The notes: generated by a model not told the origin, from the sequence alone. A stretch of 64,000 bases of DNA from Ligula intestinalis (GCA_036362985.1 JAYGXS010000001.1:50351713-50415712); one strand, 5' to 3'; shown: positions 11,876 through 26,800, numbered from the stretch's first letter. A program made the numbers and translations.

Positions 11876-14800
11876 GTAAGCTTCCCATCTTGCATTTTAA
11901 CAATAACAATCTTATTATTTGTGCGTTATCCTGTAAACGATATTGAGTGAACGTTTGAACCAAGGCTCTCTACCTTTACCAAAGTTTACGCATGGCACAT
12001 TTTTGTTTGTTTAACCCAGATACCAGTACAATACCAGTTCGCAGCAATGCTCGGAGTTTTAGTGCATCAAAACCTGACTTCTACCTCCCTGAGGGAAGAA
12101 CTCCATTTGTGGAGACGCACAGAGCCGTAATTGGAGCGGTTGACTCGTCTCTGGTCATCCAAAGGCTCGAGAAAGAATTGGATGCATTGAAAAAGGTGTG
12201 TTTTCACGGCATATGCTACCCGACACACATGCCATTCAACGTCTAATGCCTTTCCCATCTTGTCATGTTTCTTCATTCTCATCCATCTGGCGTTATTGCC
12301 TCCTCTCCTGACTTAGCACTAAACAGCGTCCTCATAAAGAACGAGGTTTTCAGGAGATGGCTTTAGTCCGTACAAATGGCAATCACACATCTTCGCTTTG
12401 GCAATCGCCCTTCCTCCCACATGCTCGCTCTTTGTTTTTTTGCCCCGAGGTTTAGTCCTTACTGGTGCAAGGCGGTCGCGTAGCTCATCTCTGCACAACC
12501 GAAGTTCCGATTACAGCATTCTCCCTCTGTTGACTTCTAGCAAATCTACAAACATCGGTTGTTGCATAATTAAGTATTCTTCGGTCAGCTGGAATTAAAA
12601 TGTACCTCTATTTCCTTGCATCAGCAGTACACGCATCCGAGGGCAAAAGCAAGCCCTCTTGTATCATACCCAGAGCTCACGCCCAGTTGTCCCTGTGTGG
12701 TTGAGGCAATGCTGCGTCGGTTCTTAGTCATCGGCGATGGGGCGGGGCGCTTAATATCCCGGCCGTAACTAGACCTATTTCCGGTTAAAAAACGTGTCAA
12801 GGCCTTTGCTGTTGGACGAGCAACGTAGCTGAATCTGCAGAGCGATTAAATCCTGGGCTCGTCCCGTTTATTGTGTACTTACTACTGCTGCTCTCGGGGA
12901 TGGGCGCGGTTATCAGGTAAAAGAACACTGATGTTATCGTCAGCCATCCTCTGGACAAATGAGCAGTGCACTTCGTCTCAGGTCCGACAAAAAGTTATCG
13001 TTCTTCCTAAGCTCAGACCGTAGAAACACTGGGACGCTTTTTGACACTGGTTTCATAATTAATTCTCCTGATGGTAGCCAGAACTAAAAGCCATTCATAG
13101 GAAATTAATAATTACGGGAAAAGGTTAGCTGTCTACAAGCCTCCAGACTGCGGAGAATGACAAAAACACGTACTTGTTTTCACAAGAGTTTGTTATTCAC
13201 CCATCTGCACCTAATAAACGCCGAACGTTACTACCTCTCTTGTAGTGTTCTTCACGTCTCTGGTATAGTAATTTCAACTGTATCACTTTCTGTGGTTTAT
13301 GTTTTGTTGGTTTTGCTTCTCAGTTAAATCATGGCTTAACATTTGCCTTACCAAAATGGACAGTGATTTCACCCTCGCCACAATTTTTTACGCAGTCTTC
13401 ATTCATTCACACTTGTACTCCGAGCTCTTTTTTCTAACTCAGCAAGTTTAATTTAAATTGGAGAATATCATGGTAATAGTGCATGCTGTTCACCGAGGGG
13501 CATAAAAACGAATGGGGTTGGAATCCAATTTGCCGAGCAACAGGGGTAGCTTGGAATTTTCATTATTTACATATCTTCTCAATTAGAATAGCAAATGGTG
13601 GTCAGCGAAACATTTCATCCTGACTTAAAATCAAGGTAAACATAGATCACGTGGCTTTAGTTGTCCTTGTAGGGTACTTTTCTCCCAAACTTGAGCATTT
13701 TATTCTTTACGCTCTTCACCATTCATTTGAAAGATGTTGTTGGCTAGGTGTAAACGTACACTTTAATGTAATTTGTTCTGTTTTAGAGATACTAGTTTGC
13801 CTAAGTCACGCTAGTGTTTTGCAAAAAAAGAAGGCATTTATATCGAGAGTGGTCTGTTAATCTGGCTTTTAATATCAGATCTAGCTTAAAAACATCGGTT
13901 TTCGCAGCAAAAACGCAAAAGCCTTAAGCATTGGCTCAAACTCTCGTGGATTGTTATAGTAAGAAACTGTTCCAGTACCTTTCCGCTAGCTCTCGGTGAA
14001 ACAATTTTTAGTAAAAGTATCGGCAATTATGATTGTGGGTAGTTGCGGTTGTCTGTAAGAAAGTGAAACTTCTAGGCCCCGCACGGCAGCTTGGCGGCTT
14101 TGCCGAATTTTATGGATTTTTTTCATAATGTTTAATGTAGTTTTAACTGTTATTAGACCAGGTTACGCAAAGCATCTGATTTCCACTCGCAATGGGGGAA
14201 GCAAAATATGATTTTGCTGGTGTGGGCTTAGAGGTCCAAAATTCTGGGCCAGCATAAGGAGCCCTGATGGAAGAAAGTGCACAGCAATAGCCTAAGCTGT
14301 GTCCGACAACGTGTTTGGATTAGGGCACGGAATAGGTACCCGATCTGAAAATTACCTGAATTTTATATGTATTATGAAGGTTGGAGTATTCCCTGTTCAT
14401 CCCTCCTGGGACGAGACCACATTAATGATTACCACCGATCTTGATTGTACCCGTATGAATACGCAATAACCTATAATTATCTTGTTTTAAAGATGCCTAA
14501 CTTTAGCATGAGCTAAACCAGGCGTGATTTCTGTCTGCCATTCCGACCATCATAATGTCGAAATAGCTGTCATGCAAGTCCCAATGTTTCTGCCGATAAT
14601 GCCTAGAGTAAACTTTTGCGTTCACTATTTTGTGGGTTGAAATTGTATGTGCCAATACGTATTTGCCATGCCCCGTAGCGCGTGTCTTAGTTTGCATGTT
14701 TTCTTAATTCATCAAGATTTCTTTGTTGCGCCTCATCAATCCATTAGACAAATAATTTGTTTACTTTCCGCAGCGTGCTTATTCGACAAAATTGTATGCG

Positions 14801-17800
14801 AAGGTAATTTCATTTTAGTATCGAACTAGAGGCTTTTCGACCGTTCATGGAAACCTTATCTATGAACGAGCTTTTAAGCATATCCGAAGACGGGCAGTGG
14901 CTGGTAGTCGCTGATAAGTAGCGCGTAACAAGCTAAATCATTTATACCATATGTACTGGCTCAACATCCTTCCCACAAAGGTCGGAAGTTTGCCAATATA
15001 TTTCACAAATTTATGCTGGCCATTGCGGCGTATTTGCACTAGACGTAAATCAAGTTTAACTATGCGTATAGGTCTTGGCAAATAAGCGTCGACCTCTTGG
15101 ATAGTCATCTGTTCTCTCGCCGTCATAGGCTTATCTCATTGGTCAAAAAAGTGCATATTTTATTGGCTGTCGTGCTCAGAGCCGAATTGCGGGGAATTAG
15201 TCATGTCAAGCCCTCCTCCGTCGCGATGGCAACGGTCAAGGAGGTAACCTAGACGCCGCAGACCCAACACTCGATCGCCTCTGGCAGGGGGGCAAAAATG
15301 CACATGACCATAGTAGTGTGACGTTGGAACCGCTAGTTAGAGCGAATGCCCCAGCTCATCTAGGAATTACTTGACGTATTTTTATTCTCGTTCCTTCTTT
15401 GGCACACCTGCGTATGTGGCCACCCAGTGTCAGATCACAGCGTAATGAATTTTCCGGGATGCCCGACTCATCTTCACAGGTGATTTCCAAAGTTTTTTAA
15501 GACCCTTCGTTCTGCTGACAATTGATTCTCGAATTTTCATTGCTTTTATAACCTCTTCAAAGATTTATGATTGGATCCTGGGAAATAATCGACTAAAGTT
15601 GTACTGCTCGTTCAGCTGCGTTCGGCTTAACTTCAACGTCCTCACTCTGTCCTATTTAACTGGTTATTAGATTGTTAAATTTAATTTAGGCAAAATGCAA
15701 ACGTCGGAGAAAAATGAGTCCCTGTAATTACTCACAACACAAACTGAGAAACCGCATCCCTTTGTTCAAAAATGTAATTATAGCATAGCTCTTCTGGGAG
15801 TCTATATTTACAAAAGGGACTGCGATGTTAAGCATATACGTATATCCTCTTCTTACGTGCACATTCACCTCCTTTATTGGTTATTATTGTGTAGAATAAA
15901 ATTAAATACGGAACGTAGCCTTCGGCGCTTAACTTTTGGAAATATGTTTAGAATTTGTTAAGGCTGGTTAAAATCAAAGTAAGAGATACGATCACTATAA
16001 GGACTAGGATTAAGTTACGGTTAAATTTTAGGAATATGGTTAAGGTTAAAGGTAGTGGTGAGACTGTTGTCGGCGTTGTGTTTAAGCTTGAAGCGAAGGC
16101 TAGGTTGGGATTTAGAGTTTTGATTGCGGTAAAGTATGATAGAGACAGATAAAGGGCTACAGGATAGTGTTAAATATTGGACCACAATTGCCGCTGCATT
16201 TAATGCTAGAATTGGGATTAGGTGTAGACTTGCAATTGGGTAAGTTAGAGAAGAAAGTCATGTGTGGTATTATTGAGCTAATCGAACTGAAAATACACTG
16301 TCCTTTAGCCAACTTTGCTTCTTACTTCTATGAATTTTCATTCTGGTTTTAAATGCAAGTTTTGAGGCTAGCTCAATTCTAAACTAAACCTAGCCAGTGT
16401 ATGAACTTATAGGGCCTGTTTGAACTCACTAAACAAAAGGCTCGGTAGGAATAAAAGTCTCTTAGTCGATTCTGACGCTAACCTTTCCGAATAATGTGAT
16501 CGTATTCATTCCCAGTTTTTAGGAAAGCTTCAGTGTAAATTATTTAATGTTATATGGACTTCTGATCCAAAATGGGTGTTCTGAAAGATATTATCAGGCC
16601 TTCCTAAACATTTGCAAGGAATTATAGTAGGATCTATGGCACACAGGGATGCCTTTTTTGGCTTATTAAATGAAGATTAACGAAATGCGTGGCTTCGGTG
16701 CAAAAGGAAAACAAGAACCCTCATAAACGGGCTATAAATATCTACACCAAAGCATTTGAGTGAACACTAACAAACTCCATCCGGCAAGTCTTAAAAGATT
16801 AGGTAGGAACTATGTACACCAATGTACCTGTTGTTTTATTATCCCACCAGTGAGTCGAATGTTAACTGTGTTGGGCCGATGGATGTGGTTTTAGTAGATG
16901 GACAAGCAGGTCCTTGATCGACCATTGAAAGTAAATGGTATGAAGTTTTACAAACTCTAAAATATTGAGTATTAAAGACAGGGCCGCACATAATTTTGGC
17001 GTATTTATATATGTAATTGGATCGAATGCAGAAACATTGAAGTTTGATTGAAGTTGGAGAACTAGCATGAGCCGCAACCCTCCTATTTAGCTTGCGAACT
17101 ATAACCACCTATCAGGCAACAAAACGATCTCCCAATAAAATATAAGAGATGAGGCTGACGATGTGGAGGGGAACCTGGTATAACTCGAGGCTCATTATAT
17201 CACTGATACTCCCGTCTGAGAACATTTGTCTAATATGGATGCTGTCTTTGCTACCACAAAGTATTGGCCTATTAGATAACTGCTCGAGAAGCGCTTGGAT
17301 ACGAATGAAATAATTGCTGCCTCAGTCGCCGAAGCTTTTTCAGCCCTTTACCTACTATACCGTACATAACAATTGGCATTATAGGATGCCAGTTATCTGT
17401 GTCCGCTACTTATTTTGACTAAATGCCGAAGAACAAAACCGGGTCGTAGGAGAATCATCAGTCCATGTCCTTGTTCTCTAGATTGTCCTTAGTCCGGATG
17501 TAGGGAGACAGGACTGAGGAGAATGAACTGCATTGTGGCAGCTAAGCTAGTTAGCTGATGAAGTGTCCAATCAAACGGTCTGCATAGGTCTGTAGCCTTC
17601 GTGACAGCGGACAAGGATAGGGGAGCATTTCAAAAGGGTATCGATGAGACCATTGACTATTCATCTCACAGGAAAGCTTCATGACAGCTGGAGATTTAGG
17701 TGCTGGGTTGCTTGTACAGCAGCGGATACTTGAATGTGACTGGGGTAGTCGTCTTGACGCCTATCGAAAATTTGTCGTGGAATGATTAACAAAAGCGAAT

Positions 17801-20800
17801 AGTGGTTGCAGTTTTTCGGTAGACACGTGCCAACTGCTCACAAGCGTCCAAAAACTTCCGAAGGAGATATGACATCAGCTGGTAGATTTTCCTATTGGAA
17901 GAAATCAGCATTCAAGAGCTTACCATTATTTGTGATAAGATAAGCAAATAAACTATGAAGGGGACGTATCAAAGACACTTGAGACATCCGAGCGCAAAAA
18001 TTAGAAATGAAAGGCACAAGCGGCGAGAAAGTCCTGAAACTAATGTGTTTTAAACGTTTTCAGTGCCTCACTTTCAGAGCAAGCGTTTGCTTACACCACA
18101 CCATTTGTTTCAGACTTATGAAACACCACCAAAAACAAGATTTCTTGTTCTGTCAGTATTTCTTTTGGAATACGGACTTTAAAAATTTTGTCGTATAAGC
18201 ATACAGTACGCTTTAAGTTAGAAAAGATCCTTTGTATTATTTAATAAGGCATTTATTACTTGGCGGACTATCACACATATTTTGCATTTTACGCACAGCA
18301 TAACTGAAAATTGTAAAGCTTTTTGACCCGTATCCACATTAAGGGGAAGGTAAATGAGTGTGGAAATTTAGGTTAGTTCTTCAGTGTCTTTTAATCAATC
18401 CTTCAAACCTTCCATCTACTTGAGCCACACTGTCTCGCACCAGTACCTTAATCAATGGGTCTTCATCGTAGTTCTAGGTAATTGACCAGATTTTCTTATT
18501 GGCCAAAATTTATTTATCCAGCAGGGACCGATTGACCTCAGTGACCTATATGAATAAATTACGTTCAACATTAGAGCCTCCAAAACCTGAGATTCGAGAT
18601 GGCTGGTTGAAGATTATTAAGTAATAAGTGGTCATCCCGACCTCCATTGTCTTCATGAAACTCCCTTAGCTGCATCTTATCTTCACTTACGAATGGATGC
18701 ACAGCGATTCATTAGCTTATATAAGCAAATAAGCTCCGTGTGGGTGTAATACGTTAGGAATATGCCAGGGCGACATCAGTGGCTGGTGGTAGATTTTTCC
18801 ATTTTGCATGCTTCGAGAAGATTATGTATATGTGTGCGCCCGTCTCTAAGAAAAAAATATCCGATCTACGACGATAGAGTGGCAAGTAGCGAGGCCCTGA
18901 TGAATTTCGGGTCAATGATGTTCCCCTGTGCTGGACCATAGGCACCATGCATATGCACGGGCGCGCATTTTTGTGTTTCCGGCTCCAAGTGGCGGTTGGG
19001 GTTAGGATTGACTGGATAAAGGCAAATATACCCGAAACCGGTCCATATCAGTCTACCCCGAAACACCCTCACGACTTATATATAAAGTATATGTGTCATC
19101 CCATGGAATTTTAACCTAGCTTCTAGAAATTTTATGGAATGGAAAATTATGCTTAGGTTGGGCTGTAATATTACATATCATGCAATATGTACTAAAGAAA
19201 AATGTGAGTATTAGACTTGACGATGTATGAACTAAAGTTATTCTGTATGAATAATCCCAACATATTTCAGTCAAGCCAGAATGTCAGCTTTTGAAGGAGC
19301 TTCCTTTCGGTCAACTGCAAAAACAACCTTAAGTAAAAAGTGGCCACGTAAATAGTATGCATTCTGCCATTTTCGTTCCGTGTCCTGATAAATTTGAATA
19401 TACTTATATAAAACATATACAAAATATTGTTTCTGGCGTTCATATAATAGCTTATTAAATCTTCCTTACATTCTTTACTTGAGCAAAAATTATCTTAAGG
19501 TTTTCAAAACCTTTTGAGCTTCCAAATAATTTTTAACTCGGTCTTCCGCTACTTTTTTTTCCGGAGTTTTAAAACTAAAGGCCGTACGCATATCGTACAG
19601 GGGGAAATTACGTTCTTCTTAACCTTATTAGAAATAAGTCATACAGTGCTCATCAAGTATTTTAGTAAATTTGAAGTACGTTAATTACTTTATAAGCTGC
19701 AGTAAATAATGGATAGATATAATACTGTATGAATAAATATTTCAGTCTTAAAAATCAGGTGTATTCCAAAATTCCATTGAAAAATTCCATAGATAATTTG
19801 GCAAGTGTACCTATATTTCCGATAAATTCTCGTCAGGCCTCCACATTTACATAAGTATGTGGGTTAGTAGAAAAAATCGTGAGGTTGTAAAGGTGGATGG
19901 AAATAAGTTGCGATCAGTAGTCTAATCAGCGTCAGAGGAATACTAGACGCCGCGAATGGTAATTGTCTGCAGGCGTCTGAATTAACGAAGTTCGGTCAAA
20001 GTAACTGCGGTGCCTTTGCGAAACTCTTTTGGATGCAAAAGATCAATTTGAGTAACCTAGCAGCTGGCAGCTGGAAAGAAGCTCGTTCGACCGCCGGTAT
20101 TTTGACATGACTGAGATATTCTTTCATTATGTTACATAACAAATAATATTAGGCCAACCTTAAGTAATCTTTTTCCATCAAAAACGTTTTTCAGAATTTC
20201 CGTTAATATTTCATAAGATAGCGCATCCACCGCGAATTATTTACCTTCCTCAAACAAAATTGCCAAAATAAGACCAGGCGGGTGTTTCATATTTATTTGC
20301 TGACATAACACCCTATTTAGCGAGTTCAGTTAGTAAGACAGTCTATAAGATTCCATAATTTAGATTCTGATAGTAATCTATTCATTAAATTGCGGTTTCT
20401 AAATTTGTCCGAAAGGACAACATGAAGCGGTCACATGTAAAATTGCGTTTCCAATTCATTTCGATGACTATCTTTAGCTATGGTCAATAGAAAAATCAAC
20501 TTTTCACGTCTTTAACTGTATTTATTAAACATTCCAACTACATGTTACCATATTCTTTGTCTTAAATTTGCGAAAATTCCCATTGAAAATTTCAGAAGAT
20601 GAATTGGCGAACATACGTTTGTTTTCGATAATTCTCATCAGGCCTTTACATTTATAGGGTAATTCCTTTTTTCTACTAACCCGCATAGTCCATTTACTTA
20701 ATTACCATATAAATGTAAAGGCCTGATGAGAATTATCGAAAACAAACGTATGTTCGCCAATTAATCTTCTGTATATTCTTTGTGCTTCATTTGCTCCAAA

Positions 20801-23800
20801 ATTTTAAAGGGAAAATAGCGGATTAACATCTCGATCAGGGACGACAGTTTTCGTTCCAGACTGTTCACGGGAAGCACCTGGCAGCATATTGGTCACTCAA
20901 ATTCATATTCAACCATAAAATATCTAGCGTGCAGAATGCAACACATAATTCACGAAGGAAGATTTGAGTTTAGCCTTGGTCGTAAATATGCTTTTGGTAG
21001 TAAGTTTTATACACTCAAACATTGAAACAGATTTATCACTAAATTTAGACATTGATTCCTGCACTGATTAAACAACATGATTTTGAATCTTATTAGGAAA
21101 ATGCTCGAGTGAATGAAGACCTTTCAGATAGTCGAAGAATGACACTAAGCGCGGAGCAGGATGCACAAGACCTGAGAAGCTTTCTTCTTAGGGCAGAGGA
21201 AGACAAAAAGCGACTCGCACAAAGAATTGAGAAATTAACGGCCAACGGTAACCGTTTGACCAATCGTCTTTTAAATTCTCAATTCTCTGATGGGAATGTT
21301 TGAAACCTTACTCGTCTTTTTCCTTATATGCCATCTTCTTTCTTCAGACTCTGCCGTCTTCTTTCAGGTTTTTGTTATCTCTAAAGAAAGCTTGGTGTGA
21401 TAAATATTTTTTACTGTCGGTATTTGAATGCGCCTACAATTAGGACTGGATGTTATCATCAACGACAGGACATTTTGGAACCTCGCCTACCATGGCCTTA
21501 GATATTTTATTATTATTGTAACATACAATTAATTTAAACGATCTAATGATATAATATCAAAAAAGACTGCTTTATAATTTTTTAAACAATATTTTCCACG
21601 AAAGCTTGTATTTATTACTCGACTGATCCTTATCTACGATGGAAGGTTTGGGTTATTCGAGCTGCGTGTATTATTATTTGCTTAATATAAAAAAATCTGA
21701 GGGAACTTGCCCTTGAGATTTAGAATGAACATTTTAAACCTGCTTCTTATAACCCGAAAACAGCAAAATGTAAGTCCTAGGCTGGAATTTTACAATTATC
21801 TCTTATAATTCTAAACCCAATTATAAACATAACATTGGAAATTTCGATCCATGACGGGAAAGGGTTGAATTCGCTAAGATAGGGAAAATGTTCACACAAC
21901 ATGTTTCTTACTAGCAAAATGCTTTTAAACAGCATGACTGTTCACTTTGGGTGGGCAGAACATCCTGTCAGAAACTTAAAATTATTTCAACCAATTTTCC
22001 CACCTTATTTGTAATATACACAGCTTCTCAAAAGCGTACGTATTTTTATACCCTAGTATGTACCAACTGGATTGCTTAGGGTGGATTTTAGAAACCAAAA
22101 ATGCCAAGTGGTAGACAAAAAATTTTGATTTCAAAGGAATTGCTTTTACACCGACAATGCGATTATGGAATACTGGTTGATTTGCATAAAATGAAACTCC
22201 TAAGTGCATTTGGTATGAAACGGAAATAAGAACTGCCTTATCTCTTGGGCCTTGCATTCATTTCCATCGCGAATATGGTAAATGTTAAGGCTTACTTTGC
22301 GGTTAGCTCAACATTTGAGGTTTGGGTAAGATTTAGGTTAGGGTTCCGATCGTGATTCAGTAATATTTACCATTCTTGAATTTGTGGGGAAATTCCCATT
22401 TCCTTATCTCACCGTAAAATCTAGAAACTTGCCAATTGTGTGACTTTCGTTTACCTTATTTCGAGGACTTCAATATGAAGAAAAAATGAGAGGCTAGATG
22501 CCAAATTAACACTGAGGTACCGAAAAGAGGACATTTCATTGGACAGAATGTCTATGCACGGACTTCTAGTCATTTATTTTGACAGCAAACTTTTTATTTT
22601 TAATCCTTAAAAATTTAGCACTCATGCGACCTCATTTTGGAAAACATATATTGCTTGAATATTATCCTCAAATATTTAATAATCATCAAAATCTAAAATA
22701 CGGGGTGAGTTTGACTTAGTTGATAGTCGTGAGCACTCCACCAATGACCGTCTAGAAATCCTCATATGTCTGCCGAAAGATTGTGGGCCTCAAGATCTCA
22801 ATTTCTGAACATGTTGCACGGGATTCAGTACTGGATTATAATCTCAGATCTATATGGATTGTGTAAGAATGTGGCTGGCTATCGACCTCGCAATAATTTA
22901 AATTCCTTCATTTGACAGCTACCTATAGGTATTCCAGCCTACGATGCCAGTGAACTTGGAACACCCTTAATCTATTCAGGTACGACCAGATCGAAGGTCA
23001 CGACTTCCGTGCAACACTGAGCAAAGTTATATTGACCGACTAAATGTGTATGCGGGAATCACTTACTGAGTTTGCATATCATTTACTAAGGTTAATATTC
23101 CACATTCTATGTGCAGGTGACTGAGATCTGCCAGCAGTCGAGGAACAACCCCCCAGTTTTATTTCTTTTGCAATACACTTCTGGAATTTTGTTTTTCTAT
23201 TTGCGTCCGCAGAACGTGCATTAGTGTTAGAAATTGAACGCCTCAAACGATTAACTGGTACACGCGGACAGAAAACGGCAGGGAAGAGAATCAGCCAACT
23301 AGATGAGCATATCGCAGGAATCGAACATGATCGTGATTACTGGCGGTCGCAGGTAGAACTACTCACGCATATGCTGGCCTGTTCCTCCCTCGTCGGAAAG
23401 AACGGCAATTCAAAAAACCTGTCCAAAAGTGCATCTGAGAAGGCACTTCGTTCAGGCTCGCTCACCTCCAAGACCAGAAGGGATACCCAAAAGTCCAAGG
23501 TGTTTCTTAATTTCCATACATCTTGCTTAGACATTAAATTATTACATAATAACGCATTTTATACTACTCGTCACTAGATTGCAGCTTGTGAATATTACGT
23601 GACATTCCCGTAGTCGATGAGGAACTTTGGCCCAAATATTCATATCTTATTTCGGTCATTACTTTTAGACATTTGAATGTACTGATTTACTCTGAGAGAG
23701 TAAATAATTCCTGAAACAATAAAATAACTTAAAGTGAAATTAGTCAAAATTTGTTTAACCTAACCCAAAAATTGAGCACGTTCTTATTTGTATTATCAAA

Positions 23801-26800
23801 TAGGGAAGACCTTGGAGCAGATGTAAATGGGATGAACATATGTATGCGAGACGCTCACTTTTGCGCATTCAACTAATTCAATTTTAAGGTTTGGATAACG
23901 ACGGTTACCATAATAAGGAGAGGAATTCGTTTTTGTTCAGTAGTTTAAAAAGCCGCTCAAATGAGCTTTAACGAAGGGTTATCGAAAACGCTCCGTCAAA
24001 AATAAACTAAGGGGCTTCGAGCCGCCGGCGACTGCCAAATTCCTATGTCAAACACGCTCTGCTGACGTTGCCAAGCCGCAATTCCAACTCTAATCGTGTT
24101 TTTTATTTCATTGTTTTCAGATAGAGGAGGAAATAAAACAGCTTAGGGCGGAACGAGATGCCCTTAAAAGTCACCTTGCCAGTCAGCGGCATCTCGCTGA
24201 CCATCGATCGGCAGGACTACCTCGAGCTCAGAGCCTCAACCGCATGAAGGTTTGTAGTCCTTTTTATTTTTCCGAAGTGTACGCCGTGTATGAAAGCATT
24301 AAATGCTGCCGTTATGGACCTGTGTTGGTCTACTTGTTGCTATTACAGACTGGAGTTGGATGCTTTTAATTCCTTTTTTCTTAGAACAAAAGGATCTTGG
24401 GCAAAATAAGTTTCAGTAGTGCAGGTTATATGCCCTTTTATTCCAGAATTTTGTCCTTCGGAAACGGCAGTTATAGAGTTTTCGGGGGTGAGGAAATAGG
24501 ATAGGCGAGGAAGGACTTTTTTAGAAGTAAGTGTATAGTGAAAAATGTAGTTAAATTTGTTTTCTGCGGCCACTGGGAGTAAGTTGTTCCGCAAATAAAT
24601 TGACGGTATGTGCGGTGCTTCGTGCCGCGGACTATGTTAATCTAACTCCATAGCGGTAAGTTTGAGCTCAGGCACGTTGAAGTAGACGACCTCCTTATCA
24701 CCATTTCTATGTTTCAGGAATTTCAAGAAACCTGCAAATTGATAATCGGGTTTTCCCGCAATACATTAAATGAAAATACATATAAGGAAAATCTAAAGAT
24801 ATAATAGGTAGATATAAATCAACAAAATTTAATAACATGCAATAAGAATGCCTATCGCAGTTATTAAAGTATATTCCACTGCATATCCTTATTCGCCATC
24901 CATAAAAACCTATAACCACCGATGTCTTAGAACATATTGCTCGTAATAGGAAATAGTGAGGTGTACTACATAAACTACTGTTGTCGGATCTTGTAACGAG
25001 AACACTTATAGAGTAGCCATTTGCTAAGGTACCATAACAAAATTTTGAAAATGCCAAGCGAGAAAACCATGTCTTCCTTTGAGCCAGTTGTGTAAAACTC
25101 AGTGGCAACAGCAAGAAGGTTTAAATGCAGCGAAGTAAATTTTCACAGATAGGTCGAAGGATTTATTTCAATCTGTTAACCCTTCCCCCATAAAAACTGT
25201 GACTTTTTAGCAGAAAGAGAGATCGGCGTAAGACTGGTGGGAGGTTTGAATACGAAGTAACTTTTTCAAGGTAGAATGGTCGCAGTACAATAGTCTAAAG
25301 CGTGCTATAATGCAAAAAGTCCATTCGCAAATCTTGTTTTCACGTTATCCAATCATCTTTGAAACAATTATGATAAATTTTTATTATCTTGGCTTGTGTG
25401 CATTTTGAATTTTTGTTTGATAATTGTACATGGCGGTTTTACTGGCTTCCTGACTCTCCTGATTTTTATCGTTTTAATTATTGAATCATCAAGTATGGAC
25501 CTATGTTATGATGTAATTTTAAGGCATTTTTCAAGCAATTATATCAACCGGTTTTAAAGCATCAGATCTCACATTTGAACTGTTTGACCAAACAAAACTT
25601 ATAACCACAATGTCCGCTGAATACCTACTGGACAGAAAGCTGTAACTCAGAAGTATTTGGCTCTATCTTAGTCTTACGCACCATTTAGTTTTGGGAATTT
25701 TTGAACCGGACGGCGCCCGTGAGGACGAATAAAGCGCTATGTCGTAAAGTCAGTTTCCTCGTTGCATATTCTTGCTGCAAGTGATGAGTAGAGTACCGGA
25801 AATTTTCCCACTTCCGGCTCAATAGATATATCAATGAACTTAGTTGGCTGCTTAGTCGATTCCCCAAGTTAGTAGACTGGTAAACAAACGGCAAACTCAC
25901 TTGCTAAAATGATGTCGTGGTTGCAAACAAAATTGTGTCCAGACTCTGTAAAGTAAAACTAGATTTATCTGGACTTGCGTTTTATGTAGACATAGTTAAC
26001 AGACAGAGGAGTCATTAAATATCGTTTTGTGTAACACAGTTCTCGATAACTAGGCACTTGAGCTGCACCTTGATAAACATCAAACAATTATTTTAAACCT
26101 ACAGCTAATTCCTTACGAGTTGCCGCATTTAAAAGAAGTGCGGCTTCATAAGCAGTGCCCGACAATATAAAATCGTGGTGAATACTTCTAGGTGTGTCCA
26201 AAAGACAACCAGGAGTTTTTCAGCTGTTTCATGAAGCTTTGCTTTTTGCTGTCAGCATTGGGAAGCCGTAGGTCTCAGACGCGTATCTTGGAAGCTCCTA
26301 AAATGTTTGCAGTGATTACCTCTCAAGCTTATGAAGATTGACCGATACCAGACTCTAGATAAATGCTCTTTTGCCTCATTGCCTAGGCGGGATCTAATGT
26401 CTTCTTTTATTCATTACAGTATTAGCAGCATATGTTTGATCCTGTATTTACGCCAAATAAAAGGTTTTTAGGGCAGACGGATGTGTCTTCTGAGCATCTT
26501 ATTATTGCATTTTGGGTCGGCAAGAGTCCCGCCGCATTTATGAGAAAGGCGCATTTTCGCAACGTCACTGGATCACCCGATGACGGTAGTCCTATTAACT
26601 GCCTACTTTATAATACTTTAAGTGCAAAAGTGTGAGGGAAGAAGGAGTCTATCTGGTAATCCTTACAAGAAATATTATTCCCAGGCAACTAAAATGCTTT
26701 AACTAGTAGTCGAAAACATGAGTATGAATTCGCAGTCCGAAACAATACAACGCCCTATATATTTAACATGCGACCAATTCACTCAAATTCTTTGGAAATT

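Larger units (their letters stand above)
20593..20771. repeat. 72 bp inverted repeat pair with 35 nt spacer
   Basis: Arms 20593-20664 and 20700-20771 are reverse complements with two mismatches, around a spacer containing 'ctactaacccgcatagt'. Near-identity implies recent origin or gene conversion. As RNA it could form either a long hairpin or two hammerhead folds, one per strand. Confidence 0.9.
12196..21096 (+). other. Intron 2 (8.9 kb)
   Basis: AT-rich and without a convincing exon. It contains a GGTTAGG-like purine-rich tract at about 15955-16245 and hammerhead-like repeats at 19795-19885 and 20593-20771. Its size and the shorter-than-expected N-terminal half of the protein leave room for an overlooked exon, but I found no phase-compatible coiled-coil frame. 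Confidence 0.6.

Noticed and set aside
12815..12870. tRNA-like A/B boxes in intron 2
   Set aside because: Spacing and consensus are poor, and no repeat of the flanks was found.
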